Assembly (NCBI GenBank): GCA_024707145.1
Contig: JANQAI010000001.1
Location: forward strand, 250,501 to 314,500
DNA: 64,000 nt
Reading direction: 5' to 3'
DNA from: Magnetospirillum sp.
GTDB lineage: Bacteria > Pseudomonadota > Alphaproteobacteria > Rhodospirillales > Magnetospirillaceae
The notes beneath the pieces were generated by a model. That model saw only the letters and a list, made by a program, of their open reading frames with translations. It was not told the origin of the DNA and made no database searches. Numbering within the stretch: position 1 is the stretch's first letter; the number at the start of each line of letters is the position of its first letter. Made by a program: the position numbers and the translations under genes. Below are positions 55,196-64,000 of the stretch, piece by piece.

Positions 55196-55272
55196 TCTTC
55201 CCTCCCTCGCCACCGGCGGGGGAGGCGGGCGCCAGTTCCCACCCTAACCCTCCCCCGGCAGGCTGGGGGAAC
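55196..55272. repeat. G/C-rich spacer repeat, family E (copy 2, degenerate)
   Basis: CCTCTTCCCTCCCTCGCCACC, then CGGGGGAGGCGG and CCTAACCCTCCCCCGGCAGG: the same purine/pyrimidine asymmetric style as the element at 53806 but less symmetrical. It sits between yeaH and spoVR. Confidence 0.5.
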
Positions 55273-55290
55273 GGGCTTTGAGAGGTGCCC

Positions 55291-56832
55291 ATGATCGACA
55301 CCCATACCCTGCTGTTCGACGGCGCCGACTGGGATTTCGACAGGGTCTGGCGTGCCTACGACGCCATCGAGGCCATTGCCAAGGGCGAGTTGGGGCTGGA
55401 CACCTATCCCAACCAGATCGAGGTGATTACCGCCGAGCAGATGCTGGACGCCTATTCGTCCATCGGCCTGCCGCTGATGTACAAGCACTGGTCCTTCGGC
55501 AAGCGTTTCGCCCAGGATGAGACGCTGTACCGCAGGGGCATGCGCGGCCTGGCCTACGAGATCGTCATCAACTCCAGCCCCTGCATCAGCTACATCATGG
55601 AGGAGAACTCCATGGCTATGCAGACGCTGGTGATCGCCCACGCCGCCTTCGGCCACAACCACTTCTTCAGGAACAACGCCCTGTTCCGCCAGTGGACCGA
55701 CGCCAAGGGCATCCTGGACTACATGGAATTCGCCAAGGGCTTCATCACCCGCGCCGAGGAACGTTACGGCCATGCGTTGGTGGAGCGGGTGCTGGATGCG
55801 GCGCACGCGCTGATGAACCACGGCGTGCACCGCTATCCGCGCAAGCGCGGCTACGACCTGCGCCAGGAGCAGGAGCGCGAGAAGGAGCGCCAGGCCTATT
55901 TCGAGCAGACCTACAACGACCTGTGGCGCACGGTGCCCAAGTCGGCCTCCACCTACCAGGGCGGGCGCGAACTGGCCGAGCGCAAGAAGCGCCTGCGCCT
56001 GCCCGAGGAGAACATCCTCTATTTCCTGGAGAAGAGCGCGCCCAAGCTGGCGCCCTGGCAGCGGGAGATCCTGCGCATCGTGCGCAATGTCTCGCAGTAT
56101 TTCTATCCGCAGAAGCAGACCAAGGTGATGAACGAGGGCTGCGCCACCATGGTGCACTACCACATCCTCAACAAGCTGCACCAACGCGGGCAGATCAGCG
56201 ACGGCACGTTCATGGAGATCCTGCACTCGCACACCAACGTGGTGTTCCAGCCCGGCTTCGACGATCCCCGCTATGGCGGCATCAACCCCTATGCCCTGGG
56301 CTTCGGCATGATGGAGGACATCAAGCGCATCTGCGAGCAGCCGACGGCGGAGGATCGCGAATGGTTCCCGGAATTCGCCGGCAACGATGACCCCTGGGGC
56401 ACCCTGCGGTCGGCCTGGGCCGATTACCGCGACGAGAGCTTCATCCAGCAGTACCTGTCGCCCGCGCTGATCCGCAAGATGCGGCTGTTCCAGGTGCATA
56501 ACGACTACGACGCCCCGGACATGCAGGTGACCGCCATCCACAACGAGCGCGGCTACCGCGAGGTGCGCAAGGCGCTGGCGCGCTCCTACGACCTCAGCCG
56601 CCAGGAATGCGACATCCAGATCGTCGACGTGGACCTGGCCGGCGACCGCCGGCTGGTGCTGCAGCACCGGGTCGCCAACGGCATCCTGCTGGACGAGGAC
56701 GAGGCCATCCTGGTGTTGCGCCACATCGCCAACCTGTGGGGCTACGAAGTGCGGCTGGTGGAGGTGGACGCCGAGACCGACATGACCCTGCGCGAGTACG
56801 ACGACGTGGCGCCGACCATCAATCTGGCGTGA
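55291..56832 (+). CDS. SpoVR family protein (YcgB)
   Basis: A 513-aa protein. DWDFDRVWRAYDAIEAIAKGELGLDTYPNQIEVI near the N-terminus, YEIVINSSPCISYIMEENS, AHAAFGHNHFF and NEGCATMVHYHILNKLHQRG are the conserved SpoVR blocks, and the His residues in the last two suggest a metal site. Third gene of the prkA-yeaH-spoVR operon. The biochemical function is not established; Bacillus SpoVR affects spore cortex and enterobacterial YcgB is stress induced. The ATG at 55291 follows AGAGG. Confidence 0.95.
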   Translation: MIDTHTLLFDGADWDFDRVWRAYDAIEAIAKGELGLDTYPNQIEVITAEQMLDAYSSIGLPLMYKHWSFGKRFAQDETLYRRGMRGLAYEIVINSSPCISYIMEENSMAMQTLVIAHAAFGHNHFFRNNALFRQWTDAKGILDYMEFAKGFITRAEERYGHALVERVLDAAHALMNHGVHRYPRKRGYDLRQEQEREKERQAYFEQTYNDLWRTVPKSASTYQGGRELAERKKRLRLPEENILYFLEKSAPKLAPWQREILRIVRNVSQYFYPQKQTKVMNEGCATMVHYHILNKLHQRGQISDGTFMEILHSHTNVVFQPGFDDPRYGGINPYALGFGMMEDIKRICEQPTAEDREWFPEFAGNDDPWGTLRSAWADYRDESFIQQYLSPALIRKMRLFQVHNDYDAPDMQVTAIHNERGYREVRKALARSYDLSRQECDIQIVDVDLAGDRRLVLQHRVANGILLDEDEAILVLRHIANLWGYEVRLVEVDAETDMTLREYDDVAPTINLA

Positions 56833-56964
56833 CGGGCGCAAAAGGGAGAGCTTGGCGGTTGAGGTTTGCCGGGTTTTATTTTGGGTAAGTATGCGCAGGC
56901 TGTTGGGGGCCTCGGACTCGGCCATGCCTGGCAGCATGAGGGCCTTTCACCACCAACAACAGCG

Positions 56965-57058
56965 GTCATGCGCGGACTTGATCCGCGCATGACCGCTGTG
57001 CCGTCCGGCACGTTGCCGATGGACGCGCGTGGATGGCCGGGTCAGGCCCGGCCATGAC
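56965..57058. repeat. Palindromic intergenic repeat, family B (copy 6)
   Basis: GTCATGCGCGGACTTGATCC with its complement CGCGCATGACCGC, a spacer, then GTGGATGGCCGGGTCAGGCC ending in GGCCATGAC. It lies between spoVR and the LysR gene. Confidence 0.75.
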
Positions 57059-57117
57059 GTAAACCAAACGGGTGGATTACCCGCAGCTCCTGCTGACATG
57101 CCCTTTATTTTTCCGTG

Positions 57118-57221
57118 TCATCCCGAGGAGCGCGCGACGAGGGACCGCCGTCTGGCACACCGTGTCAGACTGGCAACGCCCTGCCAGGATGAGATCCCTC
57201 GGCAAGCCTCGGGATGACGGT
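57118..57221. repeat. Inverted-end intergenic repeat, family A (copy 5)
   Basis: GTCATCCCGAGGAGCGCGCG at the left and CCTCGGGATGAC at the right, with GCCAGGATGAGATCCCTCGG as in the copies near 13.2 kb. The middle is more diverged. It adjoins the 3' end of the LysR gene. Confidence 0.8.
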
Positions 57222-57232
57222 CTCCAGGACAG

Positions 57233-58132
57233 TCACGTCCTCGGCGGCGCGGTCACCGTGGCGCATTCCCCGGCCAGCCAGCGGGCGAAGGCTTCCACTT
57301 CGGGCGCCTCCTTTCCCGGGCGGTGCAGCAGGGAATAGGTACCCGACACCGCCTCGGTGCCGGGCAGGGGGCAGACCAGCCGGCCGGCCGCCAGCAGGCG
57401 GTCGGCGAAGATCAGCGGCACCACCGCCACACCCAGGCCGTCCTCGGCGGCCTGCATGGCGACGAAGGTGTGGTCCACCACCAGACGCGGCCCCAGCGCC
57501 GCCGGGCCGATGCGCTGGGCACGGCACCAGCCGGGCCATAGATCCTCGCGGGCGCGGATTTCCAGCGCGGTGGCGCGGCTCAGCGCCGACAGGCTGGTCA
57601 GCCGGTGGTCGCGGGCATAGGCCGGGCTGCACACCGGCAGGCACCACTCGGTCATCAGCGGCGTGGCCGCCAGTCCGGCGAAGTGGGCCGGGTCGCGGCG
57701 GACGGACAGGTGGAAATCCCTGGCCGCGTCCACGGGTCCCACGCTGGTCTGCATCACCACCTCGATGCCGGGATGGGCGGCGCGGAAGCGCTCCAGCCGG
57801 GGTAGCAGCCAATGCATGGCCAGGGTGGGGACGCAATCCAGGCGCACCTGTCTTGGCCCGTTGGCCTGGCACAGGGTCTCGCCGGCCCGCGCCAGTTCCG
57901 CGAACGGGCCGGTGACCTGGGCGAAATAGCGGGCGCCGTCGCCGGTCAGCGTCACCAGCTTGTGGCCGCGCGCGAACAGCGCCAGTCCGAAATGCTCTTC
58001 CAGCGCCTTGATCTGGCGGCTGACCGCCCCGGGGGTGACGCACAGTTCCTCGGCGGCCAGGGTGAAGCTGCCGTGGCGGGCGGCGGCTTCGAAGGCGCGC
58101 AGGGCGTTGAGCGGGGGCAGGCGGCTGGACAT
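57233..58132 (-). CDS. LysR-type transcriptional regulator (GcvA-like)
   Basis: A 299-aa regulator. The winged helix-turn-helix (LNALRAFEAAARHGSFTLAA, then VTPGAVSRQIKALEEHFG) is followed by a periplasmic-binding-protein-type effector domain. Features such as PTLAMHWLLPRLERF and DGLGVAVVPL place it in the GcvA/AmpR subgroup. It is divergent from the MFS gene, with 76 bases between starts that include a T-N11-A LysR box, so it probably controls that transporter. Confidence 0.92.
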   Translation of the reverse strand: MSSRLPPLNALRAFEAAARHGSFTLAAEELCVTPGAVSRQIKALEEHFGLALFARGHKLVTLTGDGARYFAQVTGPFAELARAGETLCQANGPRQVRLDCVPTLAMHWLLPRLERFRAAHPGIEVVMQTSVGPVDAARDFHLSVRRDPAHFAGLAATPLMTEWCLPVCSPAYARDHRLTSLSALSRATALEIRAREDLWPGWCRAQRIGPAALGPRLVVDHTFVAMQAAEDGLGVAVVPLIFADRLLAAGRLVCPLPGTEAVSGTYSLLHRPGKEAPEVEAFARWLAGECATVTAPPRT

Positions 58133-58135
58133 TGG

Positions 58136-58150
58136 TTGAGTTTATCTCAA
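58136..58150. promoter_or_regulatory. LysR-type operator
   Basis: TTGAGTTTATCTCAA, an inverted repeat containing T-N11-A, in the LysR-MFS divergent promoter region, close to the LysR start codon as expected for autoregulation. Confidence 0.6.
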
Positions 58151-58208
58151 CCAACCCCGGCGGGAAACTCGTTTGCGGAAATCTCAAGCTGTCGCCGACA
58201 GTGGGGCC

Positions 58209-59390
58209 ATGGTTACACCCTTCCGCCTTCTCTGTCTCAGCCGCGCCGGCATCTGCATGGCCGCCATGGCCTATGCCGGGGCGCTGCCGTTCCTGCAGGC
58301 CGCGTGGGGCATGGACGGGGCTGCGGCGGGCAGCGTGCAGGCCGCCTACAACTTCGCCAATGCGGTGGCGCTGCTGCTGGCCTCGTGGCTGTCCGACCGG
58401 CTGGGGGCCAAGCGGGTCTATCTGTTCTCCATCTGGGCCGGCGTCGCGGCCATGGCGTTGTTCGCCCTGTTCGCCCGCTCGCACGGCAGTGCCCTGGTGC
58501 TGGCGGTGCTGGTGGCGGCCAGCCAGGGCGGGGCCTATACACCCGCCTTGATGCTGGTGGCCGAGATGGAGCCGCCGGCCCGGCGCGGCGGCGCCATCGG
58601 CGGCGTGCTGGCGGCGGCCTCGTTCGGCTATGTGCTGTCCATCTCGGCGGCCCTGGGCGGAGCCGCGCTGCTGGACTATCGCTGGGGGTTCGCCCTCTGC
58701 GCCGTGGGGCCGGTGGCGGGGGCGGCGGCCGGGTCGCTGGCCCTGCGCCGTCACCCCAACACCGTCCATCCACGTCAGGACGGGGCCGGGGATGGCCTGT
58801 GGCGCATCATGGTCACGCCCGTTTCCCTGGCGCTGCTGGCGGGCTATACCGCCCATTGCTGGGAATTGCTGGGCACCTGGGCGTGGGCGCCGGCCTTCCT
58901 GGCCCATGCCCTGGCGGGGCTGGCCCTGGGGGCGGTGCCCACGGGGCTGGTGGTGGCCTGCGCGGTCCACCTGTCCGGCATGGCGGCCAATCTGATGGCG
59001 GGGGCCGCCTCCGACCGCTGGGGCCGCCCGGTGGTGCTGCTGGGCATCGCCCTGGCGGGGGCCCTGTGTTCCTTCGCCCTGGGCTGGAGTGCCGAGTGGG
59101 GGCCCTGGGCGGCGCTGATGCTGGCCTGCCTTGCCAGTTTCTTCGTCCTGGCGGATTCCGGCGTCCTCTCGGCGGCCATGACCGAGGCGGTGCCGTCGCG
59201 CCACCTGGGCACCGCGCTGGCGCTGCGCTCCATCCTGGGCTTCAGCGCCGGCTCCCTGGCGCCGGTGGTGTTCGGCGCCACCCTGGATTCCACCGGGCAA
59301 TGGGGCTGGGCTTTCATGACCCTGGGCGTCGGTGGTGCCCTGGCCGCCGTGGCGGCGGCGGGGCTGGTCCGGCGTTCAGCCCGCGCCTGA
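58209..59390 (+). CDS. MFS transporter
   Basis: A 393-aa twelve-helix transporter of the major facilitator superfamily. The loop 2-3 motif is SWLSDRLGAKRVYLFS (about residues 60-75), and the matching half-two motif is AGAASDRWGRPVVLLG. The helix 5 region is GAIGGVLAAASFGYVLS. Substrate unknown; control by the divergent LysR regulator is likely. The stop codon lies in the stem of the downstream terminator. Confidence 0.9.
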   Translation: MVTPFRLLCLSRAGICMAAMAYAGALPFLQAAWGMDGAAAGSVQAAYNFANAVALLLASWLSDRLGAKRVYLFSIWAGVAAMALFALFARSHGSALVLAVLVAASQGGAYTPALMLVAEMEPPARRGGAIGGVLAAASFGYVLSISAALGGAALLDYRWGFALCAVGPVAGAAAGSLALRRHPNTVHPRQDGAGDGLWRIMVTPVSLALLAGYTAHCWELLGTWAWAPAFLAHALAGLALGAVPTGLVVACAVHLSGMAANLMAGAASDRWGRPVVLLGIALAGALCSFALGWSAEWGPWAALMLACLASFFVLADSGVLSAAMTEAVPSRHLGTALALRSILGFSAGSLAPVVFGATLDSTGQWGWAFMTLGVGGALAAVAAAGLVRRSARA

Positions 59391-59413
59391 TCCCGGATCA
59401 GGCGCGGCTTTTT
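59381..59413 (+). terminator. Intrinsic terminator shared by convergent genes
   Basis: CCGCGCCTGATCC and GGATCAGGCGCGG form a perfect 13-bp stem around one base, followed by CTTTTT on the plus strand. The left arm holds the MFS stop (TGA, 59388-59390) and the right arm holds the stop of the convergent glycosyltransferase gene (59398-59400). Confidence 0.85.
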
Positions 59414-62400
59414 CCCGCCGCCATGGCGCCGGCCGCCTCCGCCACCCGGGCCATGGCCGCCGACCATGTGCCGTCCATGGATTGGCGGAACACCCGCATG
59501 GTGGGGTACCATACCGAGTCGTCGCGGCCGTCCACCCAGCGCCAGTCGCAGCCATGGGGCAGCAGCACCCAGACCGGCTTGCCCATGGCACCGGCCAGAT
59601 GGGCCTCGGCGGTGTCGGCGGCGACCACCAGGTCCAGCCCGGCGATCACCGCGGCGCTGCCGGCCAGATCGGCGCAATCCTTGCCCAGGTCGGCGACGAA
59701 GGGATCGCCGCCGTTGGCGGCCAGATCGGCGGCGCGCGGGCCGCGTTGCAGGCTGACCAGGACGATGCGGGGATCGGCGGCCAAGCGCAGCAGCGCGCCC
59801 AGGGGCACGGCGCTGTCGGTGGGGCGCCCGCTCCAGGCGATGCCCACGCGCAAGCGGCCGTCCTTGGCCGTGAGGTGGGCGGGCATCCCCTCGGGCAGGC
59901 GCAGATAGGGTACGTCGCGCGGCGGGGTAGTGCGCGAGGTGGTGCCCAGCAGGCGCGGCACGTCCAGCAGGTTGACGGCCACGTCCACCGGCGGCAGCGT
60001 CTGGCCGCGCGGCACCACCTGTTCCACGCCGGGCAGGCCGGCCAGCAGCGGGGCCGCCTCGGGCACGCATTCCACCACTACCAGACCGCCCTGGCGGGCC
60101 ACCTGGGGAATGAAGCGGGCCAGCATCAGGGTGTCGATGGCGTCGCCCTCGTCCCGCACCAGGATGGTGCGGGCATCCAGCCGGCCGCCATCCCAGGCGG
60201 GGGCCTCCACCGGCGGCAAGGGCGCCGCCGGGCGGTGGGCCATCTCGGCCATGCCGCGCGCCAGGTTGCCCGATTTCAGCAGCGCCGCCGCCCATTCGCG
60301 CCGGGGCACGGTGCCGGGCGCCAGCTGCTCGGCCCGTTCGAACAGCGTCACCGCCTCGCGCGAGCGGCCGCGCTCGCGCTCCAGCAGGCCGAAGCCGTAC
60401 AGGATGCCGGCATCGGCCGGCTCGGCTTCCAGGGCGCGGGCGAATTCTCCCTCGGCGGCGAACAGATAGCCCAACTCGCGCAAGACATTGGCCAGGTTGG
60501 TTCGCACGGCCGGGCCGGCCCCGTTGGCCAGCGCGCGTGACCAGCAGGCGGCGGCGGCGTCGCGGCGGCCGATGCGGCGCAGCAGCCCGGCCAGGTTGGC
60601 CAGCGCCTCGGCATTGTCGGGGTCCATGGCCAGGGCCTCGGCGAAGCGGGCTCCGGCCTCGTTGAACCTTCCGGACACCAGCGCGCGGGTGCCTTCGGCG
60701 GCCAGGTGGCGGGCCTCGGCGGCGGCGCGGACCATGGCGGCGGGCGAGGTGGGGTCGCCTACGTCGCCGTACAGCCTGGCCGGTTCCAGCCCGCGGGCCA
60801 GGGCCAGCACCGGGCCGGGCTGCCCGGCGAAAGGCGCCACCGGGCCGGCGACGACACCGTCGGGGAAGCGGAACAGACGGTAGCCGGCGGCGGTCAGGCG
60901 CGCGGCGGTGGCGGCACCCTCCCGGTGCTCGAAGGCGACGATGGCCGGGTCGGCCGTCAGGCCGGCCAGGATTTCGGCTTCGGTGCCGGTGCCGCCCAGG
61001 TGCAGGACCAGACGGCGCCAGGATAGGTCCGGCCGCTCGGCCAGCAGGGCGTCCAGCGTGGTGGTGCGGTTGCCGCCGCGCACCCATTCCGGCAGCGGGA
61101 ATACGGTGCGGCCGGCGCGCTGGCGCGTCGCCACCACCGCCGGCGCCGGGCGGTCGGACAGCGCGGCGCGGATGACTTCGACCGTCTGCTCGGTGCCGGC
61201 GCCGGCGTCGGCGACAATGTCGGCCAGCAGGGCCGCTTCGGCCGGGCGGGCCTCGACGGCGAGGACGCGGACGTCCCCGGCCGGGTGGGCGGCGGCGTCC
61301 AGGGCGTGGGCGCCGTTGCCGGCCCCCGCGCCCACCTCCACCAGCAGGTCGCCGGCCTGCAGATGCGCGGTCAGGAAGGCGCGTTGGGCGGCGGCCGGGC
61401 TGGCATGGGCCAGGGATTGCTGCTGGCGGCGGGCGCGGGCCTCGGCCACCGACTGGCGCAGGGCCCGGCAGACCGCCTGGACCGGGGCATTCCAATTGTC
61501 CGGCCGGGTTTGGCGGAACAGCCGGGCCGAGGGATACCAGGGCGATCCTCGCGCTCCAGCATCCAGTGCCAGTCGGGCGCCACGGGCAGCAGCACCCAGA
61601 CCGGCACGCCCAGCGCGCCGGCCAGATGGGCGGCGGGGCCGTCGACGGTGATCACCACGTCCATTTCCGCCAGGCGACCCGCCAGATCGGCGTAATCCGA
61701 GACGGAGGGGGACAGATCGGTGACCAGCGCCGGATGCAGCGTCTCGGCCAGGTCGTGGGCGCGCTTGCCGGTCTGCAGGCCGAACAGGGCGATGCCGGGC
61801 TGGGCCAGCAGCGGCGTCAGTTGGGTCAGGGGGATGGTCCAGGCGGCACGCGGACCGGCCCACACCAGCCCGACCTTGAGCAGGGCGGTGGGCGGCGCCT
61901 GCACCGGCGGCCGGTGGCCGGTGGGCACGCTCAGATAGGGGGCCGGCGGCAATTGGGACAGGGCGGTGCCGAACAGGCGCGGCAGGTCGGTCAGCGAGGC
62001 ATGGAAATCGATCTCCACGCCGTCGGGGATCGGCTGGCCCGAAACGGCCACGTGGGCGACGCCCCGCAGGCCGGCGGCCAGGGGCGCCAGCGCGGCGGGC
62101 ACGCCCAGCACCACCTTGGCGCCCCGTTCGGCCACCAGGGGCACATAGCGCAGCAGGTGGATGGCCTCGCCCAGGCCCGGCTCGGCCCACAGCAGGACGG
62201 TGTGCCCGTGCAGGTCGGCATTGCCGTCCCACGGCACGCCCGGCGGCTCGGGCCGCCTGCGGCCACGCATCGACCAGCGCCATTCCAGGTCGTCCCAGGC
62301 GGCCGGCAGGTCGCCGGCCAGCAGGTTCAGCCGGGCGCGGGCCAGATGGGCGATGGCGGCGTCGGCGTCCAGGGCCAGGGCGCGCTCCAACTGGTCCTCG

Positions 62401-63029
62401 GCCTCGTCCAGCCGGCCCAGCCCGATCAGTGCCTGGGCCAGGCCGGCATGGCCGGCGGCGGTGCCGGGGCGGATGGCGAGCACGTCGTGGTACAGGTCGA
62501 CGGCGGCCGGCAGGTCGGCGCGGCGGGCCAGCAGGTCGGCGAGGTCCAGGCGGGGGCCGATGCCGTCGGGGGCCAGGGCGACGGCGCGGCGCAGACAGGC
62601 TTCCGCCGCCGCCTCGCCGCCTTCCGCCAGCACCAGCAGGGCCAGCCCGTGCCAAGCCTGGGCGGGGGCGTCGGCGGAACGCAGCAGCAATCCATAAAGG
62701 GTGCGGGCCTCGTCGCGGCGGCCGGTTTCGCGCAGAGCCAGGGCCAGGTCCAGCCGGGCGTCCATGCGGGCGGGATCGCGGCTCAACGCCTGCAGCAGGG
62801 CCACCAACGCCTCGTGGGGATGGCCCAGGGCGCGCAGGCAGGCGCCGCGTCCGGCCAGGGCGTCGGCTCGATCCGGGCTCACGGCCAGGGCGGCATCGTA
62901 AAGGCCGAGCGCGGTATGGTGGTCGCCGGCGGCGCGAGCCCGCTCGGCGGCCTCCAGCGGGGAGGAGGGCGGCGTGGCAGCCATTTGCTCGGGCACCGCC
63001 CCGGGCGCGCGCTCCTCCGTCAGCCCCAT
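59398..63029 (-). CDS. Large TPR / glycosyltransferase-like / FkbM-like protein (frameshifted)
   Basis: After correction 1210 aa, made of a repeated plan. Residues about 25-270 are TPRs (GDHHTALGLYDAALAVSPDR and following). A GT-B-type half (TVLLWAEPGLGEAIHLLRYV; VDGPAAHLAGALGVPVWVLL) runs to about 500. A methyltransferase-like domain follows (LLVEVGAGAGNGAHAL; TTLDALLAERPDL, FkbM-like), then a second TPR set and a second GT-B half (VVAADTAEAHLAGAMGKPVWVL). The frame breaks at about 61547, and one added base turns LERED into DSPWYPSARLFRQ, which matches DSVWYPTMRVFRQ at the end of the second half. The ATG at 63029 follows GGGGAG. A role in surface glycan or protein glycosylation is inferred. 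Confidence 0.8.
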
Positions 63030-63255
63030 CACGCTCTCCCCATTCCCACGTTCCCAGGCACCCCCGGGCAGTCAAGCGCGGCTCGGGCAAGGGGTCAAGA
63101 GCAAAGCACCCGTCCCCCGGCGTGTCGGTAATGCCAACATCACGGTACGTGGCAAGCGAAATGAAAGATCGTCCCGGACAGCGATCCGGGGGTGATTCCG
63201 CCGCCGGTTCAAGCTATATCAGGGCGGCTTTCATTCGCATGCCAAGGGTTCGTTC
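63030..63255. other. Divergent intergenic region before the epimerase gene
   Basis: About 225 bases separating two divergent genes for surface sugar metabolism. It is somewhat AT-richer than the genes (GGTAATGCCAACATCACGG; GCGAAATGAAAGATCG). No repeat or terminator is seen; promoters for both genes should lie here. Confidence 0.4.
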
Positions 63256-64000
63256 ATGTCCGTGCTCGTGACCGGCGCCGCCGGCTTCATCGGTTTTCAC
63301 ACCTCTTTGCGCCTGCTGGCGCGCGGCGAGACGGTCATCGGCGTGGACAGCCTGAACGCCTATTACGATCCGGCGCTGAAGCGGGCCCGCCTGGCCCAGT
63401 TGCTGGACAGGCCCGGCTTCGTCTTCCACCAGGCCGACATCGCCGACCGCGCCGCCATGGCCGAGGTGGCCAAGGCCCATCCCGACATCACCGGCTATAT
63501 CAACCTGGCCGCCCAGGCCGGTGTGCGCCATTCGCTGAAGGCGCCGCACGACTACACCCACTCGAACATCGAGGGGCATCTGGTCATGCTGGAACTGGCC
63601 CGAGCCAACGACAAGTGCCGGCATTTCGTCTATGCCAGCTCGTCCTCGGTGTATGGCGCCAACACCAAGCTGCCGTTCTCGGTGGAGGACCGGGTGGACC
63701 ATCCCATCTCGCTGTACGCCGCCACCAAGCGGGCCGGCGAGCTGATGAGCCATTGCTATTCCCACCTCTACCGCATCCCCACCACGGGCCTGCGCTTCTT
63801 CACGGTGTACGGTCCTTGGGGCCGGCCCGACATGGCCGCCTATCTGTTCGCCAAGGCGATCCTGGAGGGGCGTCCCATCACCGTGTTCAACCACGGCGAC
63901 ATGCGCCGAGACTTCACCTTCGTGGACGACATCGTTGCGGGCGTGGTAGGGGTGCTGGACAACCCCATGGCCGATGACAGCGGGGCGCCGCCGGCCCGGG
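63256..64000 (+). CDS. NAD-dependent sugar-nucleotide epimerase (UDP-glucuronate 4-epimerase-like), cut by window end
   Basis: The first 248 codons of a short-chain-dehydrogenase-type epimerase. The NAD+ motif is VTGAAGFIGFH (residues 5-15). The catalytic serine/threonine region is YASSSSVYGAN, and the YxxxK pair is in LYAATKRAGE. FFTVYGPWGRPDMAAYLFAKAI is typical of the UDP-glucuronate 4-epimerase (LpsL/CapI) group. The enzyme would make UDP-galacturonate or a similar precursor for surface polysaccharide. The ATG follows AAGGG. The 3' end is outside the window. Confidence 0.9.
   Translation, partial: MSVLVTGAAGFIGFHTSLRLLARGETVIGVDSLNAYYDPALKRARLAQLLDRPGFVFHQADIADRAAMAEVAKAHPDITGYINLAAQAGVRHSLKAPHDYTHSNIEGHLVMLELARANDKCRHFVYASSSSVYGANTKLPFSVEDRVDHPISLYAATKRAGELMSHCYSHLYRIPTTGLRFFTVYGPWGRPDMAAYLFAKAILEGRPITVFNHGDMRRDFTFVDDIVAGVVGVLDNPMADDSGAPPAR

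Noticed and set aside
53794..56937. 1047-codon minus-strand frame across yeaH and spoVR
   Set aside because: Spans two convincing genes and their repeat spacers on the other strand, without motifs.
57165..59300. 711-codon minus-strand frame over the LysR-MFS region
   Set aside because: Reads through the out-of-frame LysR gene and the antisense of the MFS gene; the real LysR frame has a clean start and helix-turn-helix.

Overview
The window is high-GC DNA from an alphaproteobacterium, most likely a Magnetospirillum-like member of the Rhodospirillales. The evidence is the codon bias (G/C in third positions throughout), two bacteriohemerythrin domains, an MCP and a large hybrid kinase, paired 2-oxoacid:ferredoxin oxidoreductases, the homospermidine-synthase/ornithine-decarboxylase pair typical of alphaproteobacteria, and the prkA-yeaH-spoVR operon. 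I see no rRNA, tRNA, CRISPR array or complete insertion sequence.

Layout. 0-9.5 kb: an 871-aa metallo-beta-lactamase/cNMP-binding/hemerythrin fusion, a YhiN-type flavoprotein, a CoA-transferase, an AEC permease, a DapA-like lyase and a TPR-radical SAM enzyme. 9.5-14.4 kb: a hybrid histidine kinase with a C-terminal HPt domain, a repeat cluster enclosing a GIY-YIG gene, and a single-domain response regulator. 14.4-19 kb: a leftward cluster for aryl-acid metabolism (paaK, GAF protein, iorA, iorB). 19-28 kb: patatin, LuxR-type regulator, succinate-semialdehyde dehydrogenase, alpha/beta hydrolase, EF-hand-like protein, TPR-adenylate cyclase and an acetate-type permease. 28-34.4 kb: MCP, TrmJ, small and hypothetical genes, a methyltransferase, a YdcF protein and a di-haem peroxidase. 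34.6-36.7 kb: a decaying accessory cassette with two in-frame amber codons, a truncated duplicate and an OmpA-like protein. 36.7-43.3 kb: citramalate synthase, a spermidine-synthase-fold protein, and the korAB operon with a ferritin-like gene and a divergent ferredoxin. 43.3-51.3 kb: a SPINDLY-like glycosyltransferase, a stand-alone hemerythrin, and polyamine genes (hss, odc with a candidate speF-type leader, agmatinase-like) plus a SAF-domain oxidoreductase. 51.6-56.8 kb: a small ORF and prkA-yeaH-spoVR. 57-64 kb: a divergent LysR/MFS pair, a very large TPR-glycosyltransferase protein, and the start of a sugar-nucleotide epimerase.

Several genes work together. IorAB and PaaK both yield aryl-acetyl-CoA, from aryl-pyruvates and aryl-acetates respectively. 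KorAB and the ferredoxin link 2-oxoacids to reduced ferredoxin. ODC supplies putrescine to Hss for homospermidine. PrkA, YeaH and SpoVR form a conserved stress module.

Two features run through the whole window. First, about ten otherwise intact genes carry single-base frameshifts, either in G/C runs or as an extra C inside AGCTG. In each case the corrected length is a whole number of codons, so these look mainly like sequence errors in a draft assembly. Second, at least five families of dispersed palindromic repeats fill the intergenic gaps.
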